Shown here: positions 1 to 7,165 of the stretch, in pieces | Numbering within the stretch: position 1 is the first letter of the stretch | Layout of the letters: each line of letters starts with the position of its first letter | NCBI GenBank assembly: GCA_937893205.1 | Contig: CALBJU010000225.1 | Coordinates: 1 to 15,239, forward strand | From: an uncultured Bacteroidota bacterium | GTDB taxonomy: Bacteria; Bacteroidota; Rhodothermia; Rhodothermales; UBA10348 | Reading direction: 5' to 3' | DNA length: 15,239 bases | Made by a program: the position numbers and the translations under genes | The notes under the pieces: generated by a model | Seen by the model: the letters and a program-made list of their open reading frames with translations, nothing else | What the model was told of the DNA's origin: nothing | Database searches by the model: none

Positions 1-521
1 AGATTGCCGTGATTGCTCTTTCGGGAATCGTCATAGACGAATCCCTGAGGTTGGGTGGCAACGAATTGGACAACGCCATCGTCCAGTATTTCAAACGAAA
101 TCACAACCTGCTCATCGGACAACGCACGGCTGAGCGTATCAAGAAGGAAGTTGGGAGTGCCATAGAACTCGATCCTGAACTTGAGTTGTCAGTAAAGGGC
201 AGGGACCTCGTCAGCGGTATTCCGAAAGTCAGAACGATCTCGTCTGAAGATGTCCGGGAGGCCCTTCGTGAGACCGTCGGACACATTGCTTCTGCAGTTA
301 TCAGGTGCCTCGAACAAACCCCACCCGAACTCGGAGCTGACATCCTCGAGCGGGGCATTATGTTGACCGGTGGAGGGGCTATGCTCAAGGGGCTCGACGC
401 CATGATTCGAGGCCGAGTAGACCTTCCAGTGTACGTGGCAGACGATCCACTTACCGCAGTCGTAAGAGGTACCGGTTCGGTTTTGGAAGACATTGCGAGA
501 TATGACAAGGTTTTGAGCTGA
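1..521 (+). CDS. mreB: Rod shape-determining protein MreB, C-terminal part (5' truncated by window edge)
   Basis: This is the C-terminal ~173 residues of the bacterial actin homologue that forms membrane-associated filaments and guides lateral cell-wall synthesis. The reading frame is open from base 3 and the true start lies outside the window. Visible hallmarks are the subdomain II segment LRLGGNELDNAI, the segment NLLIGQRTAERIK, and the C-terminal nucleotide-binding loop GIMLTGGGAMLKGLD. The protein ends with the usual tail (TAVVRGTGSVLED followed by a short basic end) at a TGA, so the 3' end is complete. In many bacteria mreC follows mreB directly. Here the next gene is tag, convergent on the opposite strand, so this mreB is not the head of an mreBCD operon, or is the last gene of one. 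The identification is very secure. Confidence 0.97.
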   Translation, partial: IAVIALSGIVIDESLRLGGNELDNAIVQYFKRNHNLLIGQRTAERIKKEVGSAIELDPELELSVKGRDLVSGIPKVRTISSEDVREALRETVGHIASAVIRCLEQTPPELGADILERGIMLTGGGAMLKGLDAMIRGRVDLPVYVADDPLTAVVRGTGSVLEDIARYDKVLS

Positions 522-539
522 ACGGGCAGGCAATTTTCG

Positions 540-719
540 TTATCCACACTTTATCCACTCTTTTCAAAAACGCCGTTTTCGATCGATATTTGGGCTAGTG
601 TGTAATCACTATTATTTATCATTGGGCTAAGTCGTTAATAAATAATAGTTTAAACTGCTTATTCGGAAAATCCTGAGCCTTTCTGCTCATTGCTGCGGCA
701 AATATTCAGCTTTTCCACA
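540..719. other. DnaA-box cluster with AT-rich segment: candidate replication origin or DnaA-binding locus
   Basis: The gap between convergent mreB and tag contains TTATCCACA at 540-548, a perfect match to the DnaA-box consensus TTATNCACA. TTATCCACT follows at 551-559 (one mismatch, same strand, 11 nt centre to centre). TTTTCCACA lies at 711-719 and fits TTWTNCACA. Between them, about 575-665 is strongly AT-rich, with a 12-bp inverted repeat at 608-649 that could act as an unwinding element. Clustered DnaA boxes beside AT-rich DNA are the hallmark of oriC, but datA-like titration sites and DnaA-regulated regions look similar. Convergent genes pointing into the site are not the usual arrangement around an origin. 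dnaA itself is not in the window. Confidence 0.45.
608..649. repeat. Perfect 12-bp AT-rich inverted repeat
   Basis: ACTATTATTTAT at 608-619 is the exact reverse complement of ATAAATAATAGT at 638-649, with an 18-nt spacer. The stem contains a single G/C pair and no T-run follows, so it would be a poor intrinsic terminator even though it lies between convergent genes. Its position beside the DnaA-like boxes makes an unwinding or protein-binding role as likely. Confidence 0.6.
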
Positions 720-745
720 CGTCGTCAACAAAAAGGCTCCTGAAT

Positions 746-1336
746 TCAACCAACCAATTCTGCGTAACGAAAACAGCCCTTTTCGTGGTCATTTACCATA
801 CCTACTGCCTGCATGAACGCGTAGATGATGGTCGGGCCGACAAATCTAAATCCTCGTTTCTTCAGGTCCTTGCTCATCTGATCTGCAAGTGGAGTCTGGG
901 TAGGAATATCGCTGAGGGATTGAACCGTGTTCTGAATGGTTTTGCCATCCGTGAAGCCCCACAAATACGCATCGAAGCTTCCGAATTCCTGCTGAATCTG
1001 AAGGAAGGCTTGAGCATTGGTTACCGTCGACGAAATTTTCAACCGATTTCGGACAATTTCCGGATTGGACATGAGAGTCAGGCGATCCTCCTCCGTCATT
1101 GAAGCAACTCGCTTAACATCAAATCCATGAAACGCCTGCTGGTATCCGGACCTCTTTCTTAAAATTGTGATCCAGGAGAGTCCAGCCTGTGCTCCCTCGA
1201 GGGTGAGAAATTCGAAAAGCAATGAATCGTCGTGGACCGGGACGCCCCAGTGTTCATCGTGATAGGCTACGTAGAGTGGGTCCGTGCCACACCACGCACA
1301 CCTGGGAATGGTATCGGAATGGGGAGGCTGCGGCAT
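746..1336 (-). CDS. tag: DNA-3-methyladenine glycosylase I
   Basis: This cytoplasmic base-excision repair enzyme removes 3-methyladenine from alkylated DNA. The 196-residue product is close to E. coli Tag in length and aligns across it, with nine extra residues at the N-terminus. The zinc-binding ligands of the family are all present: Cys13, His26, His184 and Cys188 (the C-terminal motif reads VNDHEKGC). The active-site glutamate in LEGAQAGLSW is Glu47. Other landmarks are DPLYVAYHDEHWG near the N-terminus and LKKRGFRFVGPT near residue 160. The ATG at 1336 gives the right N-terminus; no clear Shine-Dalgarno sequence precedes it. The gene stands alone, convergent with mreB, and about 100 nt separate its start from the next minus-strand gene's conserved 3' segment. 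The identification is very secure. Confidence 0.97.
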   Translation of the reverse strand: MPQPPHSDTIPRCAWCGTDPLYVAYHDEHWGVPVHDDSLLFEFLTLEGAQAGLSWITILRKRSGYQQAFHGFDVKRVASMTEEDRLTLMSNPEIVRNRLKISSTVTNAQAFLQIQQEFGSFDAYLWGFTDGKTIQNTVQSLSDIPTQTPLADQMSKDLKKRGFRFVGPTIIYAFMQAVGMVNDHEKGCFRYAELVG

Positions 1337-1437
1337 GGAAATTCAGATTGGAACTAAGATTGGAGATCAGGAGATGTGTCTTGACGTTTATCACAATCTA
1401 AGGGTGGATGTGTGACAACCTATTGACACTTGCCTGC

Positions 1438-1636
1438 TCACTCTTCCGCCCGGCGTTCCATCTGTTGTGTTTCGGGATTCCAGAGCCATTGGTTCGATTT
1501 AGTGAGATGAACTCCGCCAATCCAGCGGTCACTTGCAGAGTCCCAGCTCCAGCCTCCACCCTTCAGCCGATTGCGTCCCGCATCGGTCAATTTAATCTTC
1601 ACGGCAGGCAGGGAGGCCTTGTCTCCCCGTACCCCG
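1438..1636 (-). pseudogene. Out-of-frame 3' segment of the DUF1835-family gene
   Basis: Reading the minus strand in the frame shifted +1 from the upstream DUF1835 frame gives a product containing KASLPAVKIKLTDAGR, then a linker, then DRWIGGVHL and QWLWNPETQQ, ending at a TGA (complement at 1438-1440). A 'LTxAGR ... DRW(I/L)GG' segment followed by a Trp-rich end is how proteins of this family usually finish. The two frames join in a stretch with two runs of four C on the plus strand (1625-1628 and 1632-1635), and removal of one base there restores a single frame of about 315 codons. The break is either a genuine recent frameshift or a homopolymer sequencing/assembly error. Confidence 0.75.
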
Positions 1637-2386
1637 TAAACGGATCAGAGAAGGCTCAAAGGAAGACAGTCGACTGAGGACGACAAAGAGTGAAGTATCT
1701 CCCATGAAGGCTGCCTCCTCTTGAGCCAGCAGCGCGCGAAAGAGGTCTCCGAAAGAGGCTGAGCCAGCATGTCCATTCAGATATTCAAGCGTAAATTTTT
1801 CGCTTCTGTTCAGGCCAATCGACGTTGAGGGAAAGCACTGCGCCCATCTCGATATCGTACTCGTGGTGAAGTTCAGCCCGGCACCCTGTTTCCGCACCAA
1901 AAGATCTGGGTCCGTATGTCTGAACGCGCTCCAGAGAGTAGAAGCGGCCGCGAACTGTGCCCTGGAAACCTCTTTTCGGGCTTCGAAATCTTCCTTCAGT
2001 TGTGTCGATGATTGATGGCCAATGAAGGCGTCGCGGCAGATCAGCTTCACCGAGACATTCATGGAACCAAGGGCATCGAGAACCTGCCACAATTGTAGTT
2101 GATCGTACAGATCGTGCTCGAACCAACAGATGACCTCATCTCTTGTTGGAGCAGTCTTCAGCATAGTATCCCGGGCAACGAACTCTGCCAGTACGCCGTT
2201 CGATTCGCCCCAACCCAGGCTGGATATATAGTGGGCCCGAACTTCTGACAACTCGACCAAGCTCAGCCGCGCAGGTACGGGACCGTCGTGAAGTACATCG
2301 TTCCAGGAAAGCAGTTCTCCTTCAATTCCTGTCGCAGCAATCGCGTCTGCCGCAGCGCTGCCATTGGTGATTATCAGTCGGTTCAA
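1592..2386 (-). CDS. DUF1835-family protein, C-terminus lost by an apparent frameshift
   Basis: The 264-residue open frame begins with the DUF1835 signature: IITNGSAAADAI near residue 5, LLSWNDVLHDGPVP near 25-38, and WFEHDLYDQLQLWQ near 88-101, which is strongly conserved in this uncharacterised family. The start is TTG at 2384-2386. No in-frame ATG lies upstream before a stop, MNRLIITNGS is where the family normally begins, and GAGG sits about 6 nt upstream. The gene starts 7 nt after the stop of the small membrane protein gene, so the two are probably co-transcribed and perhaps translationally coupled. The last ~18 residues (RGTGRQGLPACRED) are not family-like. The expected C-terminus appears in the +1 frame from about 1636 down to 1438. 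The molecular function of the family is not known to me. Confidence 0.8.
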   Translation of the reverse strand: MNRLIITNGSAAADAIAATGIEGELLSWNDVLHDGPVPARLSLVELSEVRAHYISSLGWGESNGVLAEFVARDTMLKTAPTRDEVICWFEHDLYDQLQLWQVLDALGSMNVSVKLICRDAFIGHQSSTQLKEDFEARKEVSRAQFAAASTLWSAFRHTDPDLLVRKQGAGLNFTTSTISRWAQCFPSTSIGLNRSEKFTLEYLNGHAGSASFGDLFRALLAQEEAAFMGDTSLFVVLSRLSSFEPSLIRLRGTGRQGLPACRED

Positions 2387-2393
2387 GTCTGCC

Positions 2394-2705
2394 TCAAATC
2401 AGGGACATGATAACAAAAATGGCCAATCTGATGAACAGGGTCGCCAGAACAGTCACCACGAGACTTCTGTTGGCCACCAAGCCGATGGACGAACCAAGTA
2501 GTGCAGCGATCAATGTCAAAAAGACAAATCCGACGATTTGAAAAACTTCGAAAAACGTCCAGAAAATAACCGAGAGGATTCCCGACGCCAGGATAGCCGC
2601 GAGATAGTGACGCCTGGCGGCCGATGAAGCTTTGTTGCTGGCTGATTCCACGATGCGATCCAAATTGTCTGGGTGATTCAATGTATGGCTTAACAATTTG
2701 ATCAT
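2394..2705 (-). CDS. Small integral membrane protein of unknown function
   Basis: The 103-residue product is not a family I recognise. Residues 1-33 are polar and probably cytoplasmic. They are followed by a long hydrophobic stretch from about 36 to 70 (two closely spaced transmembrane helices, around ASGILSVIFWTFFEV and IVGFVFLTLIAALLG) and a third helix from about 80 to the C-terminus (VVTVLATLFIRLAIFVIM). A small three-helix inner-membrane protein is likely. It starts with ATG at 2705, divergent from the ThuA-GSDH gene with 85 nt between the two starts, and its stop lies 7 nt upstream of the TTG start of the DUF1835 gene, so those two minus-strand genes look like one transcription unit. 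A competing frame over the same bases (2383-2772) has no membrane or family features. Confidence 0.65.
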   Translation of the reverse strand: MIKLLSHTLNHPDNLDRIVESASNKASSAARRHYLAAILASGILSVIFWTFFEVFQIVGFVFLTLIAALLGSSIGLVANRSLVVTVLATLFIRLAIFVIMSLI

Positions 2706-2790
2706 CGCGGAAGACGGGTTTGTTGAATTCGTCTTGCGTCATGCCCCGCATCCACCTAGCTTGGCGACTCAAGTCAACCGATCAAGATCT

Positions 2791-4851
2791 ATGAATAAAC
2801 GCCTCATTGCCGTCGTAATTGCCCTTTCTGTCGTGACATTCGTCCTGTTTCAGGTGACGAATGCGCAGAAAAGAGTCCTGATATTTTCGCACACCGCGGG
2901 TTTCCGGCACAGTTCGATAGAAGACGGTCAGCGTGCGATCTTTCTGCTCGGAGAGGAGGCTGGAATCCTGGTCGATTCAACGGAGAATCCTGACAACTTC
3001 AACGATGACTTTCTGTCGGAATACGACGCCGTCATCTTCTTGAGCACTACGGGCGACATGCTGAATGAAGGCCAGCAGGTCGCATTTCAGCGCTTCATCC
3101 AGGCGGGAGGAGGCTATTTGGGCATACATGCGGCGTCAGACGCAGAATACAATTGGCCCTGGTACGGCCAGTTGGTTGGCGGCTATTTCGTGAACCACCC
3201 GAGTATTCAGGAGGCTTCCTTAATCGTGGAGAACTCCAATCACCCCGCTACCGCACACCTGCCCTCGATCTGGACCCATACGGATGAATGGTATAACATT
3301 CGGATGGTGAACGACGAGGTGAATGTTCTCATCTCGATAGATGAGACCTCGTACGATCCTGGCAATGATATTAGCGAAGGAGACTCTCATCCCATGGTCT
3401 GGTATCACCAATTTGACGGAGGACGCTCGCTTTACGCTGAACCTGGACACACGGCGGAGGCCTGGCTGGACGACGCGTTTCTGCAGATGATTCTCGGAGG
3501 CATCCAATGGGTAACGGATGGTCCTCGCCTGAACTACGAGGACGCGGGACTGACTCCAAATGAAGAGAGTTTTACTCAAAACGTCCTGATGACCAATCTT
3601 CGTGAGCCAATGGAAGTAGCTCCACTCCCGGACGGGCGGGTACTGTTCATCGAGCGCCACGGGTCCCTGCATCTTGTGGATCCCTCCTCCGGTGCGAGTG
3701 GCATAGCTGCCGAGATCCCCGTTTTCTCAGAAATGGAAGATGGTTTGCTAGGACTGGCCCTGGATCCCGCATTTGAAGAAAATGGCTGGCTTTATCTATT
3801 TTATTCGGCGCAAGGCGACGAGCCCAAACAACATCTTTCCCGTTTCCATTTCAATGGATTCACCCTTGATATGGACACAGAACGGATCCTGCTGGAGGTA
3901 CCCACGCAGCGAGATGAATGTTGTCATGCGGGCGGATCGCTGGAGTTCGGACCGGATGGTTCGCTCTACATTTCGACAGGAGATGACACCAATCCATTCG
4001 CTTCAGACGGATACAGCCCATCGGACGAACGAGCCGGCAGAAGCCCCTGGGATGCACAGGGTACCAGCGCCAACACCATGGATCTCCGGGGTAAGATTCT
4101 GCGAGTCAAACCGGAAGCAGATGGAACCATCAGCATTCCCGAAGGAAATTTATTTTCGGATCCGGCCATCGGTCGTCCGGAGATATTCGTGATGGGAAAT
4201 CGCAATCCATTCAGAATTTCACTGGATTCGAAAACGGGATGGCTGTACTGGGGTGAAGTGGGACCCGATGCGAGCGACCCCTCAGACGATCGTGGCCCGG
4301 CTGGGCACGATGAGATCAATCAAGCGCGCTCGGCCGGATTTTTTGGCTGGCCGTATTTCATCGGTGACAACAAAGTGTATGGAGATTGGGATTTCGCGGC
4401 CGAGCGCGCCGGACTGCCTCGCGAACCAATGGCGCCGATAAACAACTCGCCGAACAACACGGGTGCAACCGCCCTGCCTCCCGCCCAACCTGCTTTCATC
4501 TGGTATCCCTACGGCGATTCTCAAGAATTTCCACTTCTGGAAAACGGTGGACGAACCGCCATGGCCGGACCGGTCTTCCATGCATCTGATCAAGAGGGCT
4601 CGTCCTTTCCTGCATATTTTGAAGATAAGTTGTTCATTTATGAGTGGGTTCGGCATCGGATTTTTGTCGTGACGATGGACCAGACTGGAGCGTATCGGTA
4701 TATGGAACGTTTTCTTTCGTCTAAAACGTTCAGCCGGCCGATGGATATGGCTTTCGGTCAGGACGGCGCCCTCTATCTCCTTGAGTACGGGGAGGCCTGG
4801 AATACCAGAAATCCCGAAGCACAACTCTCCCAAATCACATTCTCGAAATAG
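2791..4851 (+). CDS. Secreted ThuA domain-PQQ-type glucose/sorbosone dehydrogenase fusion protein
   Basis: The 686-residue product has two enzyme-like domains. Residues 1-25 are a signal peptide (hydrophobic 5-21, probable cleavage after TNA). Residues 28-243 are a ThuA-like trehalose-utilisation domain with a class I glutamine-amidotransferase-like fold; landmarks are RVLIFSHTAGFRHSSI, GGGYLGIHAASD and HPMVWYHQ. Residues about 268-685 are a glucose/sorbosone dehydrogenase-type six-bladed propeller; landmarks are DGLLGLALDPAF, HAGGSLEFGPDGSLYISTGDD (His379 is the likely catalytic-type histidine), GNRNPFRISLD and the final GALYLLEYG. Family members often carry further PKD, CBM or cytochrome c domains, but this one stops after the propeller. 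The ATG at 2791 was chosen over an upstream one at 2698 because the signal peptide begins there. It is the first of seven co-directional genes. Likely role: periplasmic oxidation of a sugar; the substrate is unknown. Confidence 0.9.
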   Translation: MNKRLIAVVIALSVVTFVLFQVTNAQKRVLIFSHTAGFRHSSIEDGQRAIFLLGEEAGILVDSTENPDNFNDDFLSEYDAVIFLSTTGDMLNEGQQVAFQRFIQAGGGYLGIHAASDAEYNWPWYGQLVGGYFVNHPSIQEASLIVENSNHPATAHLPSIWTHTDEWYNIRMVNDEVNVLISIDETSYDPGNDISEGDSHPMVWYHQFDGGRSLYAEPGHTAEAWLDDAFLQMILGGIQWVTDGPRLNYEDAGLTPNEESFTQNVLMTNLREPMEVAPLPDGRVLFIERHGSLHLVDPSSGASGIAAEIPVFSEMEDGLLGLALDPAFEENGWLYLFYSAQGDEPKQHLSRFHFNGFTLDMDTERILLEVPTQRDECCHAGGSLEFGPDGSLYISTGDDTNPFASDGYSPSDERAGRSPWDAQGTSANTMDLRGKILRVKPEADGTISIPEGNLFSDPAIGRPEIFVMGNRNPFRISLDSKTGWLYWGEVGPDASDPSDDRGPAGHDEINQARSAGFFGWPYFIGDNKVYGDWDFAAERAGLPREPMAPINNSPNNTGATALPPAQPAFIWYPYGDSQEFPLLENGGRTAMAGPVFHASDQEGSSFPAYFEDKLFIYEWVRHRIFVVTMDQTGAYRYMERFLSSKTFSRPMDMAFGQDGALYLLEYGEAWNTRNPEAQLSQITFSK

Positions 4852-4855
4852 AATC

Positions 4856-5794
4856 ATGGCCAGAATTGTCGTCATCCTCGGGCTTCTCCTGACCGGATGC
4901 GCGGAAAAATCTGGACAAACCACCGTAACGGGCATGATCTCTGTTCCGGGCGGAGACGTGTTTTACGAAATATCGAATCCCGAAGCCTCCGGTATTCCAC
5001 TGCTTCTCATTCACGGTGGACCGGGCGGGACAAGCTGTTCTTTTGGTCTTCTGGACGATCTGATACTCGATCGCCCCGTTATCAGATACGACCAGCTCGA
5101 AACGGGACTATCGGATCGGCCCGGGCTGAGGTCACAATGGGTGATTTCGCACTTCGTCGAAGAAATTGAAGCTATCCGAGATGCCCTGGATCTGGAAGAG
5201 CTTCACCTTCTTGGGTCGAGTTGGGGTGGTTCAGTCGCCACCGAATATGCTCTGGAAGGAAATGTTGAGGGTGTTCTTTCAGTAATCCTGGCCGGCCCAT
5301 TGCTGAGTACACCCAGGTGGCTGATCGACGCCGAAATCCTGGTCTCCCAGATGCCGGAAAATCTTCAGGAAGCGATTCGTCAAAACGAAGCCGCGGGAAC
5401 GTATACGGATCCAGCTTATGTTGCGGCTACCGACTCCTTTTACGCCCGATATCTGTTTCATCAGCCCCGGAAGAACATCCCTGAATGCGACGGTGTCCGT
5501 GGCAACACGGAAGTCTACAATACCATGTGGGGCCCCACTGAATTTACTTCTACGGGTACGCTTCTCGACTACGACCGAACCGATCGATTGCATGATATCT
5601 CGGTTCCAGTACTCCTGGTGGCGGGTGAATTTGACGAAGCCAGGCCGGAAACGATGTTCGAATTTGCAAAGCTGATTCCGGATGCCAGGGTCGAAATCGT
5701 GGCCGATGCCGGGCACGTCGCCATGGCCGACAAACCGGAAGAGTACGCCGCACTGGTTTCTGCCTATCTGGCTGAAATTGAGGCCAGGCAGTAA
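4856..5794 (+). CDS. Proline iminopeptidase-like alpha/beta hydrolase lipoprotein (S33 family)
   Basis: The 312-residue product resembles proline iminopeptidases, which remove an N-terminal proline from short peptides. The start at 4856 gives a lipoprotein signal with lipobox LLTGC (lipidated Cys15); the longer frame from 4781 would bury it. The family oxyanion motif HGGPGG is at residues 53-58, and YDQLETGLSDRPG at 79-90 corresponds to the usual YDQLG-type segment of the family. The catalytic triad is Ser122 (in GSSWGG), Asp260 (in VAGEFDEA) and His287 (in ADAGHVAM). Residues about 150-245 form the helical cap. It starts only 4 nt after the ThuA-GSDH stop codon with no Shine-Dalgarno sequence, so expression probably depends on the upstream gene. 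Lipidation implies action at a membrane surface on imported or external peptides. Esterase activity is possible instead. Confidence 0.88.
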   Translation: MARIVVILGLLLTGCAEKSGQTTVTGMISVPGGDVFYEISNPEASGIPLLLIHGGPGGTSCSFGLLDDLILDRPVIRYDQLETGLSDRPGLRSQWVISHFVEEIEAIRDALDLEELHLLGSSWGGSVATEYALEGNVEGVLSVILAGPLLSTPRWLIDAEILVSQMPENLQEAIRQNEAAGTYTDPAYVAATDSFYARYLFHQPRKNIPECDGVRGNTEVYNTMWGPTEFTSTGTLLDYDRTDRLHDISVPVLLVAGEFDEARPETMFEFAKLIPDARVEIVADAGHVAMADKPEEYAALVSAYLAEIEARQ

Positions 5795-5920
5795 AAGAAT
5801 CTGAGGTGGACGCGTTCTGTGCCGTGGCTAAGGCCCGAGAAGTCGGCTCACCGCAACTTCCACCTTGGGTATTGGTCGACTATCTTTGGCCCCTACCACT
5901 TTGCTACGAGGAATACGGCC

Positions 5921-7072
5921 ATGCTCCGGATCGCGTCTTTTCTGTCCTCAGTCTGCGTGTGCTTCATGCTCTGCCTCGTCTGCTTCTCACAGTCGACCGG
6001 GCACGAGTCTGAGAAATACAACTACAATGCTGTACCCGTCGTGTCAGGCCTCGAGCACATGTGGGGCATGGTGTTTTTGCCGAACGGGGACATGTTGGTG
6101 ACCGAGCGCCCCGGACGTCTACGGATCGTGAGAGAGGGGATACTTCTGGACGCGTCCATTGCCGGCGTTCCGGAGGTTCATGCCAGAGGACAGGGTGGAT
6201 TGCTCGACGTGATTCTCCATCCTCAGTTCGAGTCTAACCGGTTCGTCTATCTGTCTTACTCCAAGCCTATCGGCGGAAATTCGACGACAGCAGTCGCGAG
6301 GGGTAGATTCGAAAACCATGAACTGCTGGATGTGGAGGACATTTTCGTCGCCGACTCGAGAGGCCGCGGCCATTTCGGATCTCGCCTCGCCTTCGACAAT
6401 GACGGATTCCTGTTCATAACGGTTGGCGACCGTCAAGCATCGCCGAGCGGAGACCTGGAAGCGCATGCTGCTCAAGATCTGTCGAACCATCACGGAACGA
6501 TCAACCGCGTACATGATGATGGCAGCATTCCAGAAGACAATCCGTTTGTGGACGTGCCTGACGCCGAACCTTCGATATGGAGTTATGGCCACCGTAATCC
6601 CCAGGGATTGATAAATCACCCGGTCACCGGTAAAATATGGTCCGTGGAGCATGGGCCGAAGGGCGGGGATGAACTGAATCTGATCGTTAAAGGCGCGAAC
6701 TACGGCTGGCCGGTAATCGGGTACGGTGTCAATTACGGCGGCAGTGGGATCCACGATTCGACGCGGCGGGAAGGGATGAGGCAACCTCTGCACTTCTGGG
6801 TTCCTTCCATCTCACCTGCAGGACTACTGGTGTACTCTGGCGACAAATTTCCCGATTGGAACGGAAATATGTTCGTTGGAGGATTATCCGGCCAACAGAT
6901 CGCTCGTCTGACCACGGACGGCCAGAAGGTCATCGGCGAGGAGACGCTCTACTCTGGATTCGGGCGCATTCGAGACATTCACCAGGGCCCCGACGGGTAT
7001 ATCTATCTTGGTAGGGACACCACTGCAGACAACCCTTCAATCATTCGTCTGGAACCGCAGGGCACGAACTAG
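5921..7072 (+). CDS. PQQ-dependent aldose sugar dehydrogenase (YliI/soluble GDH type)
   Basis: The 383-residue product is a secreted six-bladed beta-propeller dehydrogenase of the glucose/sorbosone family. Members oxidise the anomeric carbon of aldoses using pyrroloquinoline quinone. Landmarks are MWGMVFLPNGDMLVTERPGR (48-66), GQGGLLDVILHPQF (90-103), HFGSRLAFDNDGFLFITVGD (151-170, with His151 as the catalytic-type base), IWSYGHRNPQGL (219-230), EHGPKGGDELN (243-253) and GRIRDIHQGPDGYIYLG (348-364). Residues 1-25 form a signal peptide rich in Cys. ATG 5921 was preferred to an in-frame ATG at 5819 because the signal sequence starts there and GAGGA lies about 10 nt upstream. It is a paralogue of the propeller domain in the gene two places upstream. 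Length matches the family. Confidence 0.92.
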   Translation: MLRIASFLSSVCVCFMLCLVCFSQSTGHESEKYNYNAVPVVSGLEHMWGMVFLPNGDMLVTERPGRLRIVREGILLDASIAGVPEVHARGQGGLLDVILHPQFESNRFVYLSYSKPIGGNSTTAVARGRFENHELLDVEDIFVADSRGRGHFGSRLAFDNDGFLFITVGDRQASPSGDLEAHAAQDLSNHHGTINRVHDDGSIPEDNPFVDVPDAEPSIWSYGHRNPQGLINHPVTGKIWSVEHGPKGGDELNLIVKGANYGWPVIGYGVNYGGSGIHDSTRREGMRQPLHFWVPSISPAGLLVYSGDKFPDWNGNMFVGGLSGQQIARLTTDGQKVIGEETLYSGFGRIRDIHQGPDGYIYLGRDTTADNPSIIRLEPQGTN

Positions 7073-7165
7073 CCCAGACCTGAGTAGATATCAAAACTGC
7101 GCTATCGCGTGAAAACCGGGATCGATGGAGTGTATCTTCCGCGACTAATTTAACCGAATCACAAC

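Noticed and set aside
561..580. AAAACG-C-CGTTTT palindrome as a terminator of mreB
   Set aside because: The one-base loop cannot form a hairpin terminator and no T-run follows a stable stem.
1337..1437. Promoter for tag in the upstream 100 nt
   Set aside because: Only loose matches to -35 and -10 elements were found, none with convincing spacing.
2383..2772. 129-codon minus-strand frame overlapping the small membrane protein
   Set aside because: It lacks any domain or membrane pattern, overlaps the start region of the divergent gene, and competes with a frame that has clear transmembrane helices and tight spacing to the next gene.
2698..2790. Upstream ATG of the ThuA-GSDH gene
   Set aside because: The 31 extra residues are polar and would bury the signal peptide that begins at 2791.
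4781..4855. Longer start for the proline iminopeptidase-like gene inside the preceding gene
   Set aside because: The lipoprotein signal with its lipobox begins at 4856, and the extra 25 residues are a shifted reading of the ThuA-GSDH C-terminus.
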